A stretch of DNA of 64,000 nt. It comes from Ephydatia muelleri. Its lineage: Eukaryota > Porifera > Demospongiae > Spongillida > Spongillidae. Each line of letters opens with the position of its first letter. Position 1 is the first letter of the stretch. Both the position numbers and the translations under genes were made by a program. Below, in pieces: positions 13,108 to 27,700 of the stretch. Where the stretch lies: positions 6,901,932 to 6,965,931 of the forward strand of contig JABACO010000012.1 of NCBI GenBank assembly GCA_013339895.1. Reading direction: 5' to 3'. The notes beneath the pieces were generated by a model. The model worked only from the letters and a program-made list of their open reading frames with translations, did no database searches and was not told the DNA's origin.

Positions 13108-15483
13108 TGCGGATCTTAAAGCTGGAACTTCAAATTTAAACAATTGTGGCGTGGCGTGGTGTACGCTGAACTAATTATATTCAACACAAAAATGTTGTGA
13201 ATCTAAAATATAATGCAATATATTTATATTTGCTTGCTTTTAAAGCATTAACAAAACGAACGGTATCAACACAACACATCCCAAAATGTATGCACCAGCC
13301 ATGCACTAACCAAGGGGGAAAAAAACTATGAAGTACGATTTGTAAATGGTACTATGTGTAGTGTCGTTGGCCCAGTGGGGGTGAACTTCAGCAGTAAGAT
13401 GAATGTAAATGTGTATATGTATACCTTGTCCAGAAAAAGGGTGGGGCGGAAGGGGATGGGAAGTTCCCCATTGAGTATAGCAATATTCTTACATGAAAGA
13501 AAGTACAACTGTTGATAGGAGATTACTAGTTAACAACAGCATGTAGCTACATTATGGATTACTTTTTGTCATACAGTGTCGACTTCGTTGTCGCTTTGAA
13601 TAAACATTTGGGATCGTATCGTTTCCGCGAAAAGGGACCTAAAGCATACATGATAAAATCTCACGCGCGAGGGGCGGGCAAATAAAAAGTTATAGACACC
13701 ATCCTAAAATCAAGGTCAGTCCCCCCCCTCCGCCTCGAATACGCTCCTCCTTCAGCTTCTTTGCAGTAAGCTCCTTGCCTAAACCCCCCATGTATTTATC
13801 TTTACTTATTGCTCTCAATGAGCTCTTCAAAGTTGGGGGATGGTGTCTTGGACTTTGTTTTTTGCCCCCCCCCCCCCCCCCTCCCCCCACCCCCCCCCCC
13901 TCCCCCTCGATTGGTCGCTGTTCTGTACCTGAAATAGCCCATTGATGTGATTGCTATAATGCCACTAAAATTATTAATTGGGGACGAGGAAGAAAGCAGG
14001 GATGGAAAGCCAACTTCTTAGACAGAACTAGGGGGGCAAGCCTCAGCTGGGATTGACTCATGAAGAGAAACCTGAGTATTGAAGCGTGTCACAGCCTGGA
14101 GCATGCATGTGGATGTTGTCTGGACCTGCACTAGTTGAAAATCCTGAATATTAACTTACGTTCATTATTGCCTCCAGGGGTCCGGGATAACGCCCCCTTG
14201 GAGGCAGGGGAGGGTAAACACAATTTTATCCCTTGCAAAACTATTACATGTACACGGTTTAGCCACATACCGTAAAACAACAACGAAACCGCTCATTTTT
14301 GTCTTCTCGTTCGAATTTTAAACGACAACCTAAACGATTCGTTCGTAAGGAGTCTGGTGTTCTGTGTTTTTAATGACTTCATCGGGGTCAAATCCTATAT
14401 GAAAGTTTCTAGCTGATATTGTTGGCTCTCGCCGGATTGGAGGTAGAGGAACTAACTTGAGAGCAAAGGATCGTGATATAAAAGTCCTATGTTCGAACGG
14501 TTTTGAGCTTTTTTGAAATGGCGATTACGACTGCGATGCATTTCTTTGGACTCACGGCCTTCAGTTGTCGGGACGTACCTAAGGGAATTCACTGATTGCA
14601 TCAATTTTTTATAACGCCCACATCTACATACTTACAGACATACTTACATACTTTGTATTCGTTTTTGCGTGCACTATATGATTATTAATGGAAATTTTTT
14701 AAAGTTAAAAATAAGATTAAACATTTTTCGTAACGCAGACGTAGACTTCGAATCAATGGGCTGTGCCACGATGTGATTGAAAGGAAAATAAAATAAAATA
14801 ACGGTGATGTAATCCATCCGTTGCTGAGACATGGGTCCGGGTACGAAACTAGGATCAAGGATATCGATCAGACATCACGCGCCGCGTAGGGGTGCTCGGT
14901 CGCCCACGCCACTATTAAGAAGACGAGGGGTAAGTTCTTAGTGGGTAGACTGTGTAGGGCACCTAGTCCTTTGGATCAAGTAAACACATACACTTAATAA
15001 GGTCGAAGAACGTCGGGTCGCGTTTGTGTAATATAACCTCTGATGCAGTTTCAAGAGACATATTCAGAGATCAGTATTTATGATCTCCATGATGGCAGAA
15101 GTGTAAGCAAGCATTTCTATCGCAGAGCGTAACACTACAGGGATCGAGGGTGCATCCGCTTTATCATGCATGTAAATAACTGCCTATTTCTCGCTCCGTT
15201 GTGTAATATATCAAACGGCAGCTGATTATATTGAATAACGAGCTAGAGCTATTTCAGAGCTGGGTGGGCCTGAATCGTTAGTGAACCCCTTCCCCTCCCT
15301 CTCTCCCTCCCTTCCCGCCTCCGTTCCCTGTTCTCGATCTCTTAGAGATAATATTATTCTAGTTCTGTTAATTATTGCGTACTGGGGATTTCCCTTGTAT
15401 GGTGCACACGCTGACGACGCCCTGCGTTTTTGTGGCCTCTGAATAGTGACATTTTTGCCAGCTTGTAGTGTACAAGTGGGAGA
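13108..15483. other. No coding gene recognised; 3' flank of HSP70 and leader region of copy A
   Basis: 13108-13260 is the likely HSP70 3' UTR (AT-rich, no canonical AATAAA close by). 13607-13660 is a single end of the local MITE family (GGATCG...GAAAAGGGACCTAA). 13865-13911 is an interrupted poly-C tract. 14000-14780 shows no open frame or repeat that I can place. From about 14800 the sequence is shared with copy C. Confidence 0.6.
14801..14990 (+). promoter_or_regulatory. Conserved upstream/leader segment of Death-domain copy A
   Basis: This stretch is clearly related to 52131-52300 in copy C (GATGTAATCCATCCG, GTAGGGGT, GGGTAAGTTCTT, CCTAGTCCTTTGGATCAAG all shared). Both contain a strong donor-like GGGTAAGTTCTT at 14936 and 52256. 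It is probably the promoter plus a non-coding first exon, joined to the ATG exon at 15484. Transcript evidence is absent. Confidence 0.4.
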
Positions 15484-18482
15484 ATGGATATGTACCATTC
15501 GATTAGGAAAGCCTCTTCAGGAGGCAGCATCAGCATCAGCACCATACCACCAGTCAGCATTTTTGCTGATGAATCAACAGGTACCATTGATCATAGGCTA
15601 AAAGCTTAGCATACAAAATAAAAAAAGAGCTTATAATCAAGCTTGGTCTGTGTCAGCCTTCTAAGTTACCTAATTGCTACAAAAGTAAAATGTGGAGCTA
15701 ATCTGTAGCTATCAGTATTGGCATTGCTCACAGAACATGTTTCTTCATTCTGAAGATACGAAAAGGGAATGAGTATCTTTACTCCCAGAGCAAGTCTGAT
15801 CTATTTTGCATACCATGCCTTCTGTTCACTGATGCATCTGAGTTCCTGGAACACCCCTTATACTTTTGGTTCTGCACAACCTGGTTGGATGAAGCCATCT
15901 TAGACAGATCCATCAGTGGCTAGTCTGGGATCAACTCTGTACAGTGTACAGTACCTGTTGATTCATCAGCACAAATGCTGACTGGTGGTATGGTGCTACA
16001 TTTAGAATTGCTGGCAATTTCGGCACCACTGTTAGCTTCTGTTTTGCTAGATCATCATGATGCTGAAGGAAACATTACACCATACATGGCAGTTTGCAAC
16101 TGTATGTTGTCTGCCATTTGTTTGTTTTTTTATTCTGTGTTTGTATACATCTGGTTCCATCACTTTCTTAACATATGGTTTCTTTGGGATCCCCATCTTC
16201 TGAATCAATCACATGTACAGTGCCTGCAACAGTCTCAAATACATCTACTTCCGAGGATCAGTAACTGACCTCCCAGTCTGCTTTCCTCTCCTCATCGGAC
16301 AAAGCTGAATGGCTTAAAAGGTATCCATGAACTAAGCCTCCCAATCTAATCTTGTCTTCATCAGCTCTCCGGCATTCTAATTCGTTGCCTCAGACTTTGT
16401 TTCTTTTCTCTCTCTCCATTGCACTCGAACTTTTGAAACAGTGTATTAATGAATACACAAAAGTATAGAGGAATCAAAATAACATTGCATCATCTTCAGT
16501 GCATGCATTGTCATATATAGTATCAATTACCTGTGAGGATAATTAAGAAACGTCAATTCCTTGCATGGGCCTGAGGTATCTTAATTATGACACCCTATCA
16601 TTATGCCCAAGAGGAAGGGGGAGGGGAGGGGGGGGAGGGCCAGGCCCACCACTGACGAGCTAACACACGAAAACGTGCTAAACGTGCTCAGGAAACAAAT
16701 ACATGGTAGATGAATATGTGCAATGATTTGGATTAGCGTTACTAATCCTTAACAGACTCGACTATATAGCGAGCAGATAACTGTTAATCAAGAACCTTCA
16801 AAGACTGTATCCAAATATAAGTACTACGCGATGATATTTTTCTCATGGGACTAACACAAAGCTTTTAACACAGGAGACCACAAACACTCACAAATGTTAG
16901 AGTTACAACTACTCCCAAAACAGTAAAAATAAATGAATTCGGAGACGAATGCCCTTCCTCTTGCCTAAACAGATGTGCTCAACAAAATTTATTTTTTAAA
17001 AATGAACTTAATTTCACCATCATTGGAAGTCTATAGATCTCCTTTCTGACATAAGAATATGCCCGATGGCCAGGCGAGCAAAATATCTAGCTAGGTTCAC
17101 ACAATCAAAGCTGTAAATACCACTACTATGAAATGTATGGCGTGTGTGGGTGTACTTCCAATCCCTCTAATATGTCTTATCTCTCATGGCTTGTAACACC
17201 GCACTTAAAATATATATTAATAAAAAAAGAACACCAGGTAGACATCTAAATAAGTATTACCTTCCCACACATGGCCAATAGATCAGAAATGAGGTGTGCA
17301 ATAAATAATTTTTTTTTGACATGTCACATGTGGTTTTGCTACGAAACATGTACTTGTACTTGTACGTACAGCGGTGTCGTACATTATCGTTCCAGATTTC
17401 GATACACATAATTGTCCTCCATCTTGCGTGGAGGCTCCATAACTTCCGAAGTCACTTGAGTGACGAGATGAACAAAAGAAGGTAGTTTTATTTTGCTTAC
17501 TGTACATGCATACGTTTAATGTGTAATGTGAGACCAGTGGGTTTGTGCAGTTACTATCAATCAATGTTGTATTTTAGCATCAAACTGTTATGGTCTGAAT
17601 GAGTAGGTTGTGACAAACTCACATCTAATCTGCTTCAGCCCTGAGGTCTCAAAGTTTAGTAATTGTAGTTCAGCCCTCTAGCTACTTTACTGAATAAAAA
17701 TTCGCTGCCTAATTAGCCTTGCATATTATTGTGAGATAAATTATTTTCACTGGACATGACTGTTCTTCTGAATCACAAGTAATCTGAATCAATGTTGGAT
17801 GTTGCTGTTTAACTTGGATGACTGCGGTGATGCTGTCTAATTAATGACAAAAAACTGCCTTTCTCTCTGTTAACAAAATTTGATTCATCTTGATTTTGAA
17901 TCTAACGTTATACTTGATTTGCATTGTAGGTGGATGTAGTTATTCTGTTAATGATTTAATGTTGATTTGTTTTTCATCACAATTTCTTCCCATGGTGAGC
18001 AATGCTTAACAACATCACTGAATTTATTTATTTGGTAGACATCCTAGTATTTTGGACATGCATATACACTAACGCTGCAAAATGAATGAATATCTGTACC
18101 GCTAACTTGTCAACCTTGCTATTCATAGATACAGCTTCCAGTAGCCTAAAACTTGACAACCATAAAATGCAGGAAACTGCATTATCAATTGCTGATAATA
18201 ATAATGGAAGCAATCATCATTCAGATCAAGGTCATTCTTCATCCAGCCATCTCCAAGCATATGTGACAATCCCCAAGGACCAAAAACAAGGAGGTGAGAC
18301 CAGAAAATCTCCATCACTTAAATTTGATTATTTTATGAATTTTCATGTGTCAAATGAGCATAATGAATCAAAATGTCCTGTACAAACGTTTTGATTCAAT
18401 TGCAGTGTTAACTGCCAGAGTTGAATGTATGTCTGTGTGTGTGTGTATTTGTGTGTGTGTGCTTGTGTTTGTGTGTGTATGT

Positions 18483-18518
<36 letters not shown>

Positions 18519-18660
18519 TACTTGTTATCCATTACTTAAATTTGATTATTATATGAATTGTCATATGTCAAATGAACAGAATGAATCAAAGTGTCCTGTA
18601 CAAACGTTTTTTATTCAATTGCAGTGTTAACTTATTTGTGTGTGTGTTTGTGTTTGTGTA

Positions 18661-18728
<68 letters not shown>

Positions 18729-21700
18729 TGGTGTAGTGAGGGAATGAACTGTCTTTTGCCCATGGCAGGAGAATTAGGAAACATTGTAGGCTGCACTATT
18801 CCAATGTGAAGACACAGACATGCATTTCATCATTTTCATTCCAATATCTGACTCAAGTGTCAGATTGAGATATCATTTCTCATTTATGTTCCTCACAATG
18901 CACATATCATTTATTGATGTAGAGTTTATGCTGTTGTGGCTTACAAATGACAGGATCTGAATAATTCAATTTTAATTTCATCGATCCTCTTGTCACCTGT
19001 TGCTCTCTTTATCGTAACTACACAAATATGTTCATGAGGGTAACTTTTTTTTTTTGGATGGTTGAAATGATGGAGCAAAAAAAACGCACAACAAAAGATT
19101 GGCAGAGCTTAAAGTAGTTTTAATGTTTCTATGTGCCAAATTATCACACCCAGTTATGTTCTATCCAACTATAAACATAGCACAATTTAATATCAGCTTT
19201 AGGCAGTCCAAGAAGTGCTTTGGATGGGAGTGAATCCAGAAGAATACAACCTGTGCTTTTCGCAATCAACACAAAAGTTTAATTAATTGCTGTTATGTAG
19301 TTTGTGACTTGGGGATACAAAGCTGTTAAAATGATGTCTGATCTATGCTATAGCATCTAGTACAAAATAATAGTAAAAGCACTATTTTACAAGTGTCAGT
19401 TTTGCCCGATATGCATGGGAATCTTGGTTTGACGTTGGTTCTTTCCAATGCTAGAGCTATGTGCTGAAGACCATACTACACTTTTTCAATTTACCAAACA
19501 AGCATGCTCTGAATGGAGACGCATTGGCAGGGAACTGGGCTTCAAGGAAAATGAGCTGGAAACCATAAGACAAGAAGGTGGACGGACTTCACTAGAGGAC
19601 TACTATGCAGGCATGCTGAGTAGTTGGTTGGAGTGGGCAACACCCAATCACTATACTCCCACAGTCGAACGATTATCTACCGCTTTGCGTAAGGCTAGCA
19701 AAGAGAAACTGGCTTCGGAATTCGAAGCATATTTTGGGCACATGACCTCCACAGCAATATCTAAAACCGATTCTTCAGCCAATGCTCTCCTATGCAATGA
19801 CCAAGGACAAGGTAGACCAGAAATTGTCAATTGCTAGAATTATTTTGTTATGTGTGTCATTATGAACAGAATGAATCGAAGTGTCATTTGCATTTATAGT
19901 TAGTGTTTGAATGGTATGGATTAATACATGTCAGCACCCATACATGTAAACAGTTGCTTACTATGTTTTGCATATGCCAATGCTTATCTGAAGTCCCCAC
20001 TAATGGCTATAATGTAACTCTTAATATACAGATCTAAATTCATCATTCAATGCATCAACAAAGAAGACTCACACCATTAGTAAGACAGAGACGAAACTGA
20101 TTTTGATCGTACATATATATATAGTGCTTGGTACACGGGTAAGATAACTCTGGTGATTGTTATGAAGGATTAATTGGATATTAGATGTAATCTTTAGTAC
20201 TTTGTTAATGTTTAATAACATGTATGGGGCTTGCTTGAATATGCCCTGTTATTTACTAGAAGGAGATGTGTATTGTGCAATATGCAGATGTCAATAAATG
20301 TAGCTTTCACTGAGACATTATATGTGTGTGTGTCCTGCAGTCTGCTTCTACATGTACAGTGTACTGTTCCAATGTGAAGATACAGGACTGCATTCCACAC
20401 ATTTTCATTCCATGATCTGATTCACGTGTCAGATGTCATATGATGTTCACAATGCACGTATCATTTATTATTATATTACATGTACAGTTTGTGCTCTTTT
20501 GGTTTACGGAATATAGCTCTAAATAATTCATTTCTTTGCCCCTCTTGTCACATTTTTGATTTTATCATTTTTCAAAATCACTCATGTGGGTAAATTTGTG
20601 TAGACAGTTGAAAGGGCTAAACAGAAACAAAGATTATAACACCTTCTTGGTGCATATGTGTGTTTGTATAGTTATTTAGCTATTGCATATCATAGGATGT
20701 GCAATTGACCTCATGTGTACACTATGTGTATTGCTTATAATCTTTGTTGCTTTAACCAAGATGTGATAAGTTATACACAGTCAAAAACAAGCAACTGATA
20801 AAAAAGGGCATGTGTTAAAGAATGAATCAAAGAGTGCATTTGCATTTATAGTTTGTCATTGAATGGTACAAGTTAATTATTACAAATACTATGTCATTAC
20901 CCAGATGCATGTACATGTGCTTATAAATCCACAGGAAAAAACTGAGATTATTGCTGTGCACATCCTCACTAGTAGCTGTAATATAACTTCTTATACACAG
21001 ATCTGCCATCCCATCACAGTGGTTTAAAACCATAGGTGATGATGACATTTTTGAACCATTAATATAATTCCTTCACTATATAGATATGATATAATCTGAT
21101 GTTAATAAACTGGTACTATTAATAACTATTACACTTTGAAAATCAAACCATCAAAATCAAGATTTGCATAACATGTCTTTGGTGACAGGAGCGAATGTTG
21201 CGCTGTCCACTGCAAAATGTGCATTTTACTATGGCTCTAAAGCCTCTTACTATTGGATCTGATTTGACACATAGCCTTGTTAATACATCCGATAGATTAT
21301 CTTGCTGTGTTGTTTTGCGAGCCAGCCTCTCTCGGTATGTGCACAGATTTTTTTATGTTCTAGCGGTTCTTCGGACGGTATTCCTAAACCCCATGACTCA
21401 TTTTTCAGTGCTGCAGAATGCACTAGAACCTGATGTACAGATGGTGTAAATCTGAAGGTCAGCCAATGAGTGACAAGTTTGATTGAGGTCTCCTTGCAGA
21501 GTTGGTCAAGCTGCTCAGTGTTGACTGTTGCTTGAATGAAATAGCTCTCAAAATGACAGAAAAGTTGTCATAAATTCACCAAACACTTGTCTGTCACACT
21601 CTCCATCGGACCTGACTTTAAGAGGTACACAGTCAATCAGTATCTGACGGTTCTTAGCATAAAATAAACACTTTCGTGCTATATTCCCAGTCGTAGTGGT

Positions 21701-24700
21701 GCCAAAACGTATGAACTTATGAACATCAAATGATGTTATAGGGTTTTGTGTTATGCCCATTCGTTCATCATAGTCTCCTCTGTGTTTGGAAACTTCTCCA
21801 TCTACTTCTAAACATTCATAAAGAGCCTTCAAAGTAACAATGTCAACATTCTCCATTTCAAAGCCTTCCTTAATCTGTTCCACTGAAACAGAATCTTGAT
21901 CTGAAAAAGAGCAAAGGGTACAAAATGCTCCCCCTCTTCCCAGCATCAGTTTTTGCACATTAATTGACCTGAGAAATTGAAATTTCAATTCATATCGCTT
22001 TTCCTCCTCTTCTATTATTACACCACTCTTGTGCAACTCTTCAATATCTTTATCAACAGGAGGAATAATTTTGCTCAGCAACTCCTTGCCATTGTGATGA
22101 GGATTGGCCGAGCAGCATCAGGGCTATTAGGAGCACCTTCCCTCCATACCACACCACTCTCACTTGTGCTAGTGCTTGGTTGCTCAACTTGGCCATCTTT
22201 TGATACTTGTATGGGCACCCACATCCATAGTATCATGTTGTGGGTCTCCACATTGCCTTTCTGATCATAAATAGCATGCTCCCTAAACCATCGAGGCCTT
22301 CTTTAGCTGTCATTGTGTAGATTTCAGGCTGCAATTGTAGGTGTATTATCAGTCGCTGGAAGTGGATTCATACAGATTCAATGAGGTTTAAAGTGACTCC
22401 TGTGGCATCACTTGCAGAACGAATTGTGGGCATAATTCTGTTCTTATGTTGCATGACCATGTGATGAGCTGGTAAGCTGACCCTTTGCATGTCTTAAGCT
22501 TGTATATACTGATCGGCCAAGCTTATATGTGGAGTGATTCATCTAAGCTAAGTTCCTTGTCTATTGCTTCTGAGTTGAATAGCTTCATGCTAAGCTCTGC
22601 TACACCTCTATCATGAGTATAATTTTCCCTGAAAGTAAATCATTTAAAAAATAATTAAAAATATTTATTTATTTAATACCTGTGCAATAGATATCCTAAC
22701 AGTTATGTGGTTGTGATCATCTGCTTTTCAGCTTCCTCCCTCAACAGTGAAAGCAATGCATCGGTTCTCCTCTTTGCATGTCGTTGGCTGACCTCGTCTA
22801 AAGGGCTTAGTGGTGTAAGACCTTTGCCTGTTTCTCTACCTCCTAACACAGCTGGAGGACTCTCTTCACATGAGGAAGCTGATGATAAAGGTGTATCCAG
22901 ATTGTAGCAGGCGCATAGAAAATTTCTGTCTGGTAGGAGCGAAAAGCTTCTTTTGTATTATCTAGCTTTTTGGCTTGACTCAGCTTACTCCACTATAGAC
23001 CCATATGATTGGCCCAGTGCTCTCTCAGCTTATTAACTTCCTCCTTTTTGCATAGAATGCCTTTGTCACTGATAAACAAGCCTGCAGCCTCCCAATCACA
23101 TTTAAACTTCCTTACGTAATTATCATAAGCTTCCAAATTGCAGATCTTTCTCTTTTCTGCCATGCCAATGGAGACGCTTGAAGTAGTTTCTGGAATATCA
23201 CGCTTGCACGTTAATGTAACTATTCAAAAACCCAAGCAATCGAACACCGAATAGAAGCTAGCCTCACATTCCAGCGGTTAGATCAAAAGCATGCCGATAA
23301 CCGGCGCGCGCGGTATATATAGCCTCGCAAGGAGCTGTGATCGACAAAAACCATCAAAGAAGGAATGGGCGCTTTTTCCCTGCGATTTGGAGTGCCGTCT
23401 ACCGGATGTACGCGACGATTACATGAGCTGACTAAACCTACGCTATGTCTATACTATGCTATAGGATGATGAAGTGGTGCAACCAACTACAGTGATACAC
23501 ATGTATAAGGCAAGCACACCTGTGCACTGCTGGTGTATAGCCTCACATGGCCATGCATGTTGTCCATCACAACAGACATGCCCTCACCTTACATATTAAA
23601 AATCACCATAAGATGGCTGCCTATCTTACTCCAGGAAGGGGTGTGGTCAATACCAGTGGTACCCTGAAGTAGAGTAAGCACACCTGTGTACTGCCGGTGT
23701 ATAGCCTCACATGGCCATGCATGTTGTCCATCACTACAGCCATGCCCTCACCTTACGTACTAAAAATCACAACAAGATGGCTGCCTATCTTATTCCAGGA
23801 AGGGGTGTGGTCAAAACCAGTGGTACCCTGAAGTAGAGTAAGCACACCTGTGTACTGCTGGTGTATAGCCTCACATGGCCATGCATGTTGTCCATCACTA
23901 CAGCCATCACCACAAGATGGCTGCCTATCTTACTCCAGGAAGGGGTGTGGTCACAATCAGTGGTACCCTGAAGTAGAGTAAGCACACCTGTGTACTGCTG
24001 GTGTATAGCCTCACATGGCCATGCATGTTGTCCATCACTACAGCCATGCCCTCACCTTACATATTAAAACTCACCACAAGATGGCTGCCTATCTTACTCC
24101 AGGAAGGGGTGTGGTCAATACCAGTAGTACCCTGAAGTAGAGTAAGCACACCTGTGTACTGCTGGTGTATAGCCTCACTAGGCCATGCATGTTGTCCATC
24201 ACTACAGCCATGCCCTCACCTTACGTACTAAAAATCACAACAAGATGGCTGCCTATCTTATTCCAGGAAGGGGTGTGGTCAAAACCAGTGGTACCCTGAA
24301 GTAGAGTAAGCACACCTGTGTACTGCTGGTATATAGCCTCACATGGCCATGCATGTTGTACATCACTACAGCCATGCCCTCACCTTACATATTAAAAATT
24401 AAAAATCACCACAAGATGGCTGCCTATCTTATTCCAGGAAGGGGTGTGGTCAAAACCAGTGGTACCCTGAAGTAGAGTAAGCACACTGTGTACTGCTGGT
24501 GTATAGCCTCACATGGCCATGCATGTTGTCCATCACTACAGCCATGCCCTTACCTTACATATTAAAACTCACCACAAGATGGCTGCCTATCTTATGCCAG
24601 GAAGGGGTGTGGTCAATACAAGTAGTACCCTGAAGTAGAGTAAGCACACCTGTGTACTGCTGGTGTATAGCCTCACTAGGCCATGCATGTTGTCCATCAC

Positions 24701-27700
24701 TACAGCCATGCCCTCACCTTACGTACTAAAAATCACAACAAGATGGCTGCCTATCTTATTCCAGGAAGGGGTGTGGTCAAAACCAGTGGTACCCTGAAGT
24801 AGAGTAAGCACACCTGTGTACTGCTGGTATATAGCCTCACATGGCCATGCATGTTGTCCATCACTACAGCCATGCCCTCACCTTACATATTAAAAATTAA
24901 AAATCACCACAAGATGGCTGCCTATCTTATTCCAGGAAGGGGTGTGGTCAAAACCAGTGGTACCCTGAAGTAGAGTAAGCACACTGTGTACTGCTGGTGT
25001 ATAGCCACACATGGCCATGCATGTTGTCCATCACCACAGCCATGCCCTCACCTTACGTATTATAAATCACCACAAATTTGTAAACATCTTAAAATTCAAA
25101 ATTAATGCAGAAATACAAAGGCTTGCCACTGCATGAACAGACAAAGGTAAATAAGTGCCAACAGTTTATTGTGGTACTGATACAATTTCTATACTTCCAT
25201 CTTGTGGTGAATTTTAATACGTAACGTGAGAGCATGGCTGTAGTGCTGGACAACATGCATGGCCATGTGAGGCTATACACCAGCAGTACACAGGTGTGCT
25301 TACTCTACTTCAGAGTACCACTGGTTTTGACCACACCCCTTCCTGGAGTAAGATAGTCAGCCATCTTGTGGTGAATTTTAATACGTAAAGTGAGAGCATG
25401 GCTGTAGTGATGGACAACATGCATGGCCATGTGAGGCTATACACCAGCAGTACACAGGTGTGCTTACTCTACTTTAGGGTACCACTGGTTTTGACCACAC
25501 CCCTTCCTGGAGTAAGATAGGCAGCCATCTTGTGGTGATGGCTGTAGTGATGGACAACATGCATGGCCATGTGAGGCTATACACCAGCAGTACACAGGTG
25601 TGCTTACTCTACTTCAGGGTACCACTGGTTTGACCACACCCCTTCTGACATAAGATAGTCAGCCATCTTGTGGTGATTGTTAAAATCTATAAAGCGTGGG
25701 TATGGCTGTTGTGATTGACAACATGCATGGCCATGTGAGGCTATACACCAGCAGTACACAGGTGTGCTTACTCCACTTCAGCTGGTTTTGACCACACCCC
25801 TTCCTGACATAAGATAGTCAGCCATCTTGTGGTGATTTTTAATATCTAAGGTGAGGGCATGGCTGTAGTGATAGACAACTTGCATACTGTGTAGCCATGT
25901 GATGCTATACACCAGCAGTACACAGTGTACTTACTCTACTTCAGGGTACCACTGGTTTTAACCATACCCCTTCCTGGAGTAAGATAGTCAGCCATCTTGT
26001 GGTGATTTTCCATATGTAAGACATGAAGGTTGAAAATGACTGATATACAAATAGCAATTTGGAGGTATACATCAGCATAAACACTCGAAGGATTACTATG
26101 TCTAGAATTTGTTACTTTAAAAAAAAAAAAGATGTCCCTGTTGATTGTTATACATGTAGTTAGTTTTCTGCCAAAAGAACATCAATTTTATTCATAACTA
26201 GATTATGGCCGGTCAGTATCAAAATAACGATCTAACCGCTGGAATGTGAGGCTGAGGAATGTGAGGCTAGCTTCTATTCGGTCAATCGAACACAACTTCG
26301 CAAAAACAAGAGACAACGACAATAGACAAAATTAATACGCACGCGAAAATTACGCACAGACAGAGCAAAGCCTCATGATCAACAAAAGAACAAAGACGGT
26401 GCAAGCCGCGCCGTCTTTGTTTTTTTATGGGGGCCTGCCTGTGGTAGAGCAGCTACTCTCCAATATGGCGACATAGCCCCACCTACCTAGTTATTAAAGA
26501 AAATTATTTGTAAATTAGTCACCGCGTTTGAACGTAAGTAGCAGCGCTATATAAACAAGAAATCGGTTAGAGTCCGCTACGTTGGTGATTTGGCAACACA
26601 TAGGAGAATCAATGTGTATTTTTGACTTCCTACAGTACGTCCTAGAATTGTCTAGAAAAGTGCTTAAAGTTGGTACGTAGGAAATTTTTTCGTTTTATTA
26701 ACGTATAAAATGCTAATATTACCGCACGTATGATAGAAGTACCTATAACTACAGAGTGATTGGAAAGAGCAGAACAAAAGCTCACTACTCACATACTCTA
26801 CTACACAAATTTTATGTCAGATTTCAAAATAAGAATTAGGAACACAAAATGAAGTAAGTACTAATCATTTTCACTTCTGGTTTGTACACCTTTGGCTTTC
26901 TTATGTCAATTTCTTCTTTTAGTAACAAATTGGGGTTCTGCAATGAATTACAAAACTGTTTATTGAATAAAATGAATACATGATCCCCATAAATGTCATC
27001 CTAAACCACTGTGCCCATGGATCAACAACGATGACTCACATGCATGAAGCTTTCAAAATTAGTAAGACTGAGATGAAACTGATTTTGATTGTAAACATAT
27101 AGATGTATAGTGCTTGGTCACTGGCAAGATAAATCTGATGAATGTTATGATAGATTAATTGGATATTAGATGTCATCTTTAGTAATGTGTTACTGTGTAA
27201 TAACAATTGTATGGAGCTTGCTTACCAGGATGGATGGATGTGTGTTGATGGATGTCACTTGATGCATGATGAAGGTTTTCATTGTACCATTATGTCTGTG
27301 TGAGTAGTCCTGCAGTCAAATACATGTACAGCCCATCCCACATTTGATATTGCATAACTTATGCAGGCAACAGATTTATCGAAACATTGCAGGGTTCTCA
27401 TGAAGAAATGCCTAGGAATATGTGGATGAAAGTAACGGAGATTAGTCTCCATGGGTAGCCTCCAAACTAGTCCAGTATAAGGCTATTCCTCGATCGTAAC
27501 TAACAGATACTACATTCAATTCGAAACAAGAAACATATACCTCTCCTTAGATTATTAATTAAAGGGTGCTCCCTTAAAATTAGGCAGCTGTGTGGATTCT
27601 TTTTATTTATCTTACTTCTTGACCAAGGCATCATAAATTTAACATTTGCTAACACTATATAGCTATTTGATGGTAGACTGTAACTAAAAATAGTTCTACA

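Noticed and set aside
14430-14510. tRNA-like TTCGAAC segment (also 31,270 and 61,590)
   Set aside because: No consistent acceptor, D and anticodon stems could be paired around it.
20080-20160. Extension of the small exon into KTETKLILIVHIYIVLG as a membrane span
   Set aside because: The donor at ATTA|GTAAGA keeps the phase-1 pattern in A, B and C, while reading through hits a stop almost at once.
26389-26421. Intrinsic (rho-independent-type) terminator
   Set aside because: The hairpin plus T-run looks right but the context is animal intron/repeat DNA; reported only as a palindrome.
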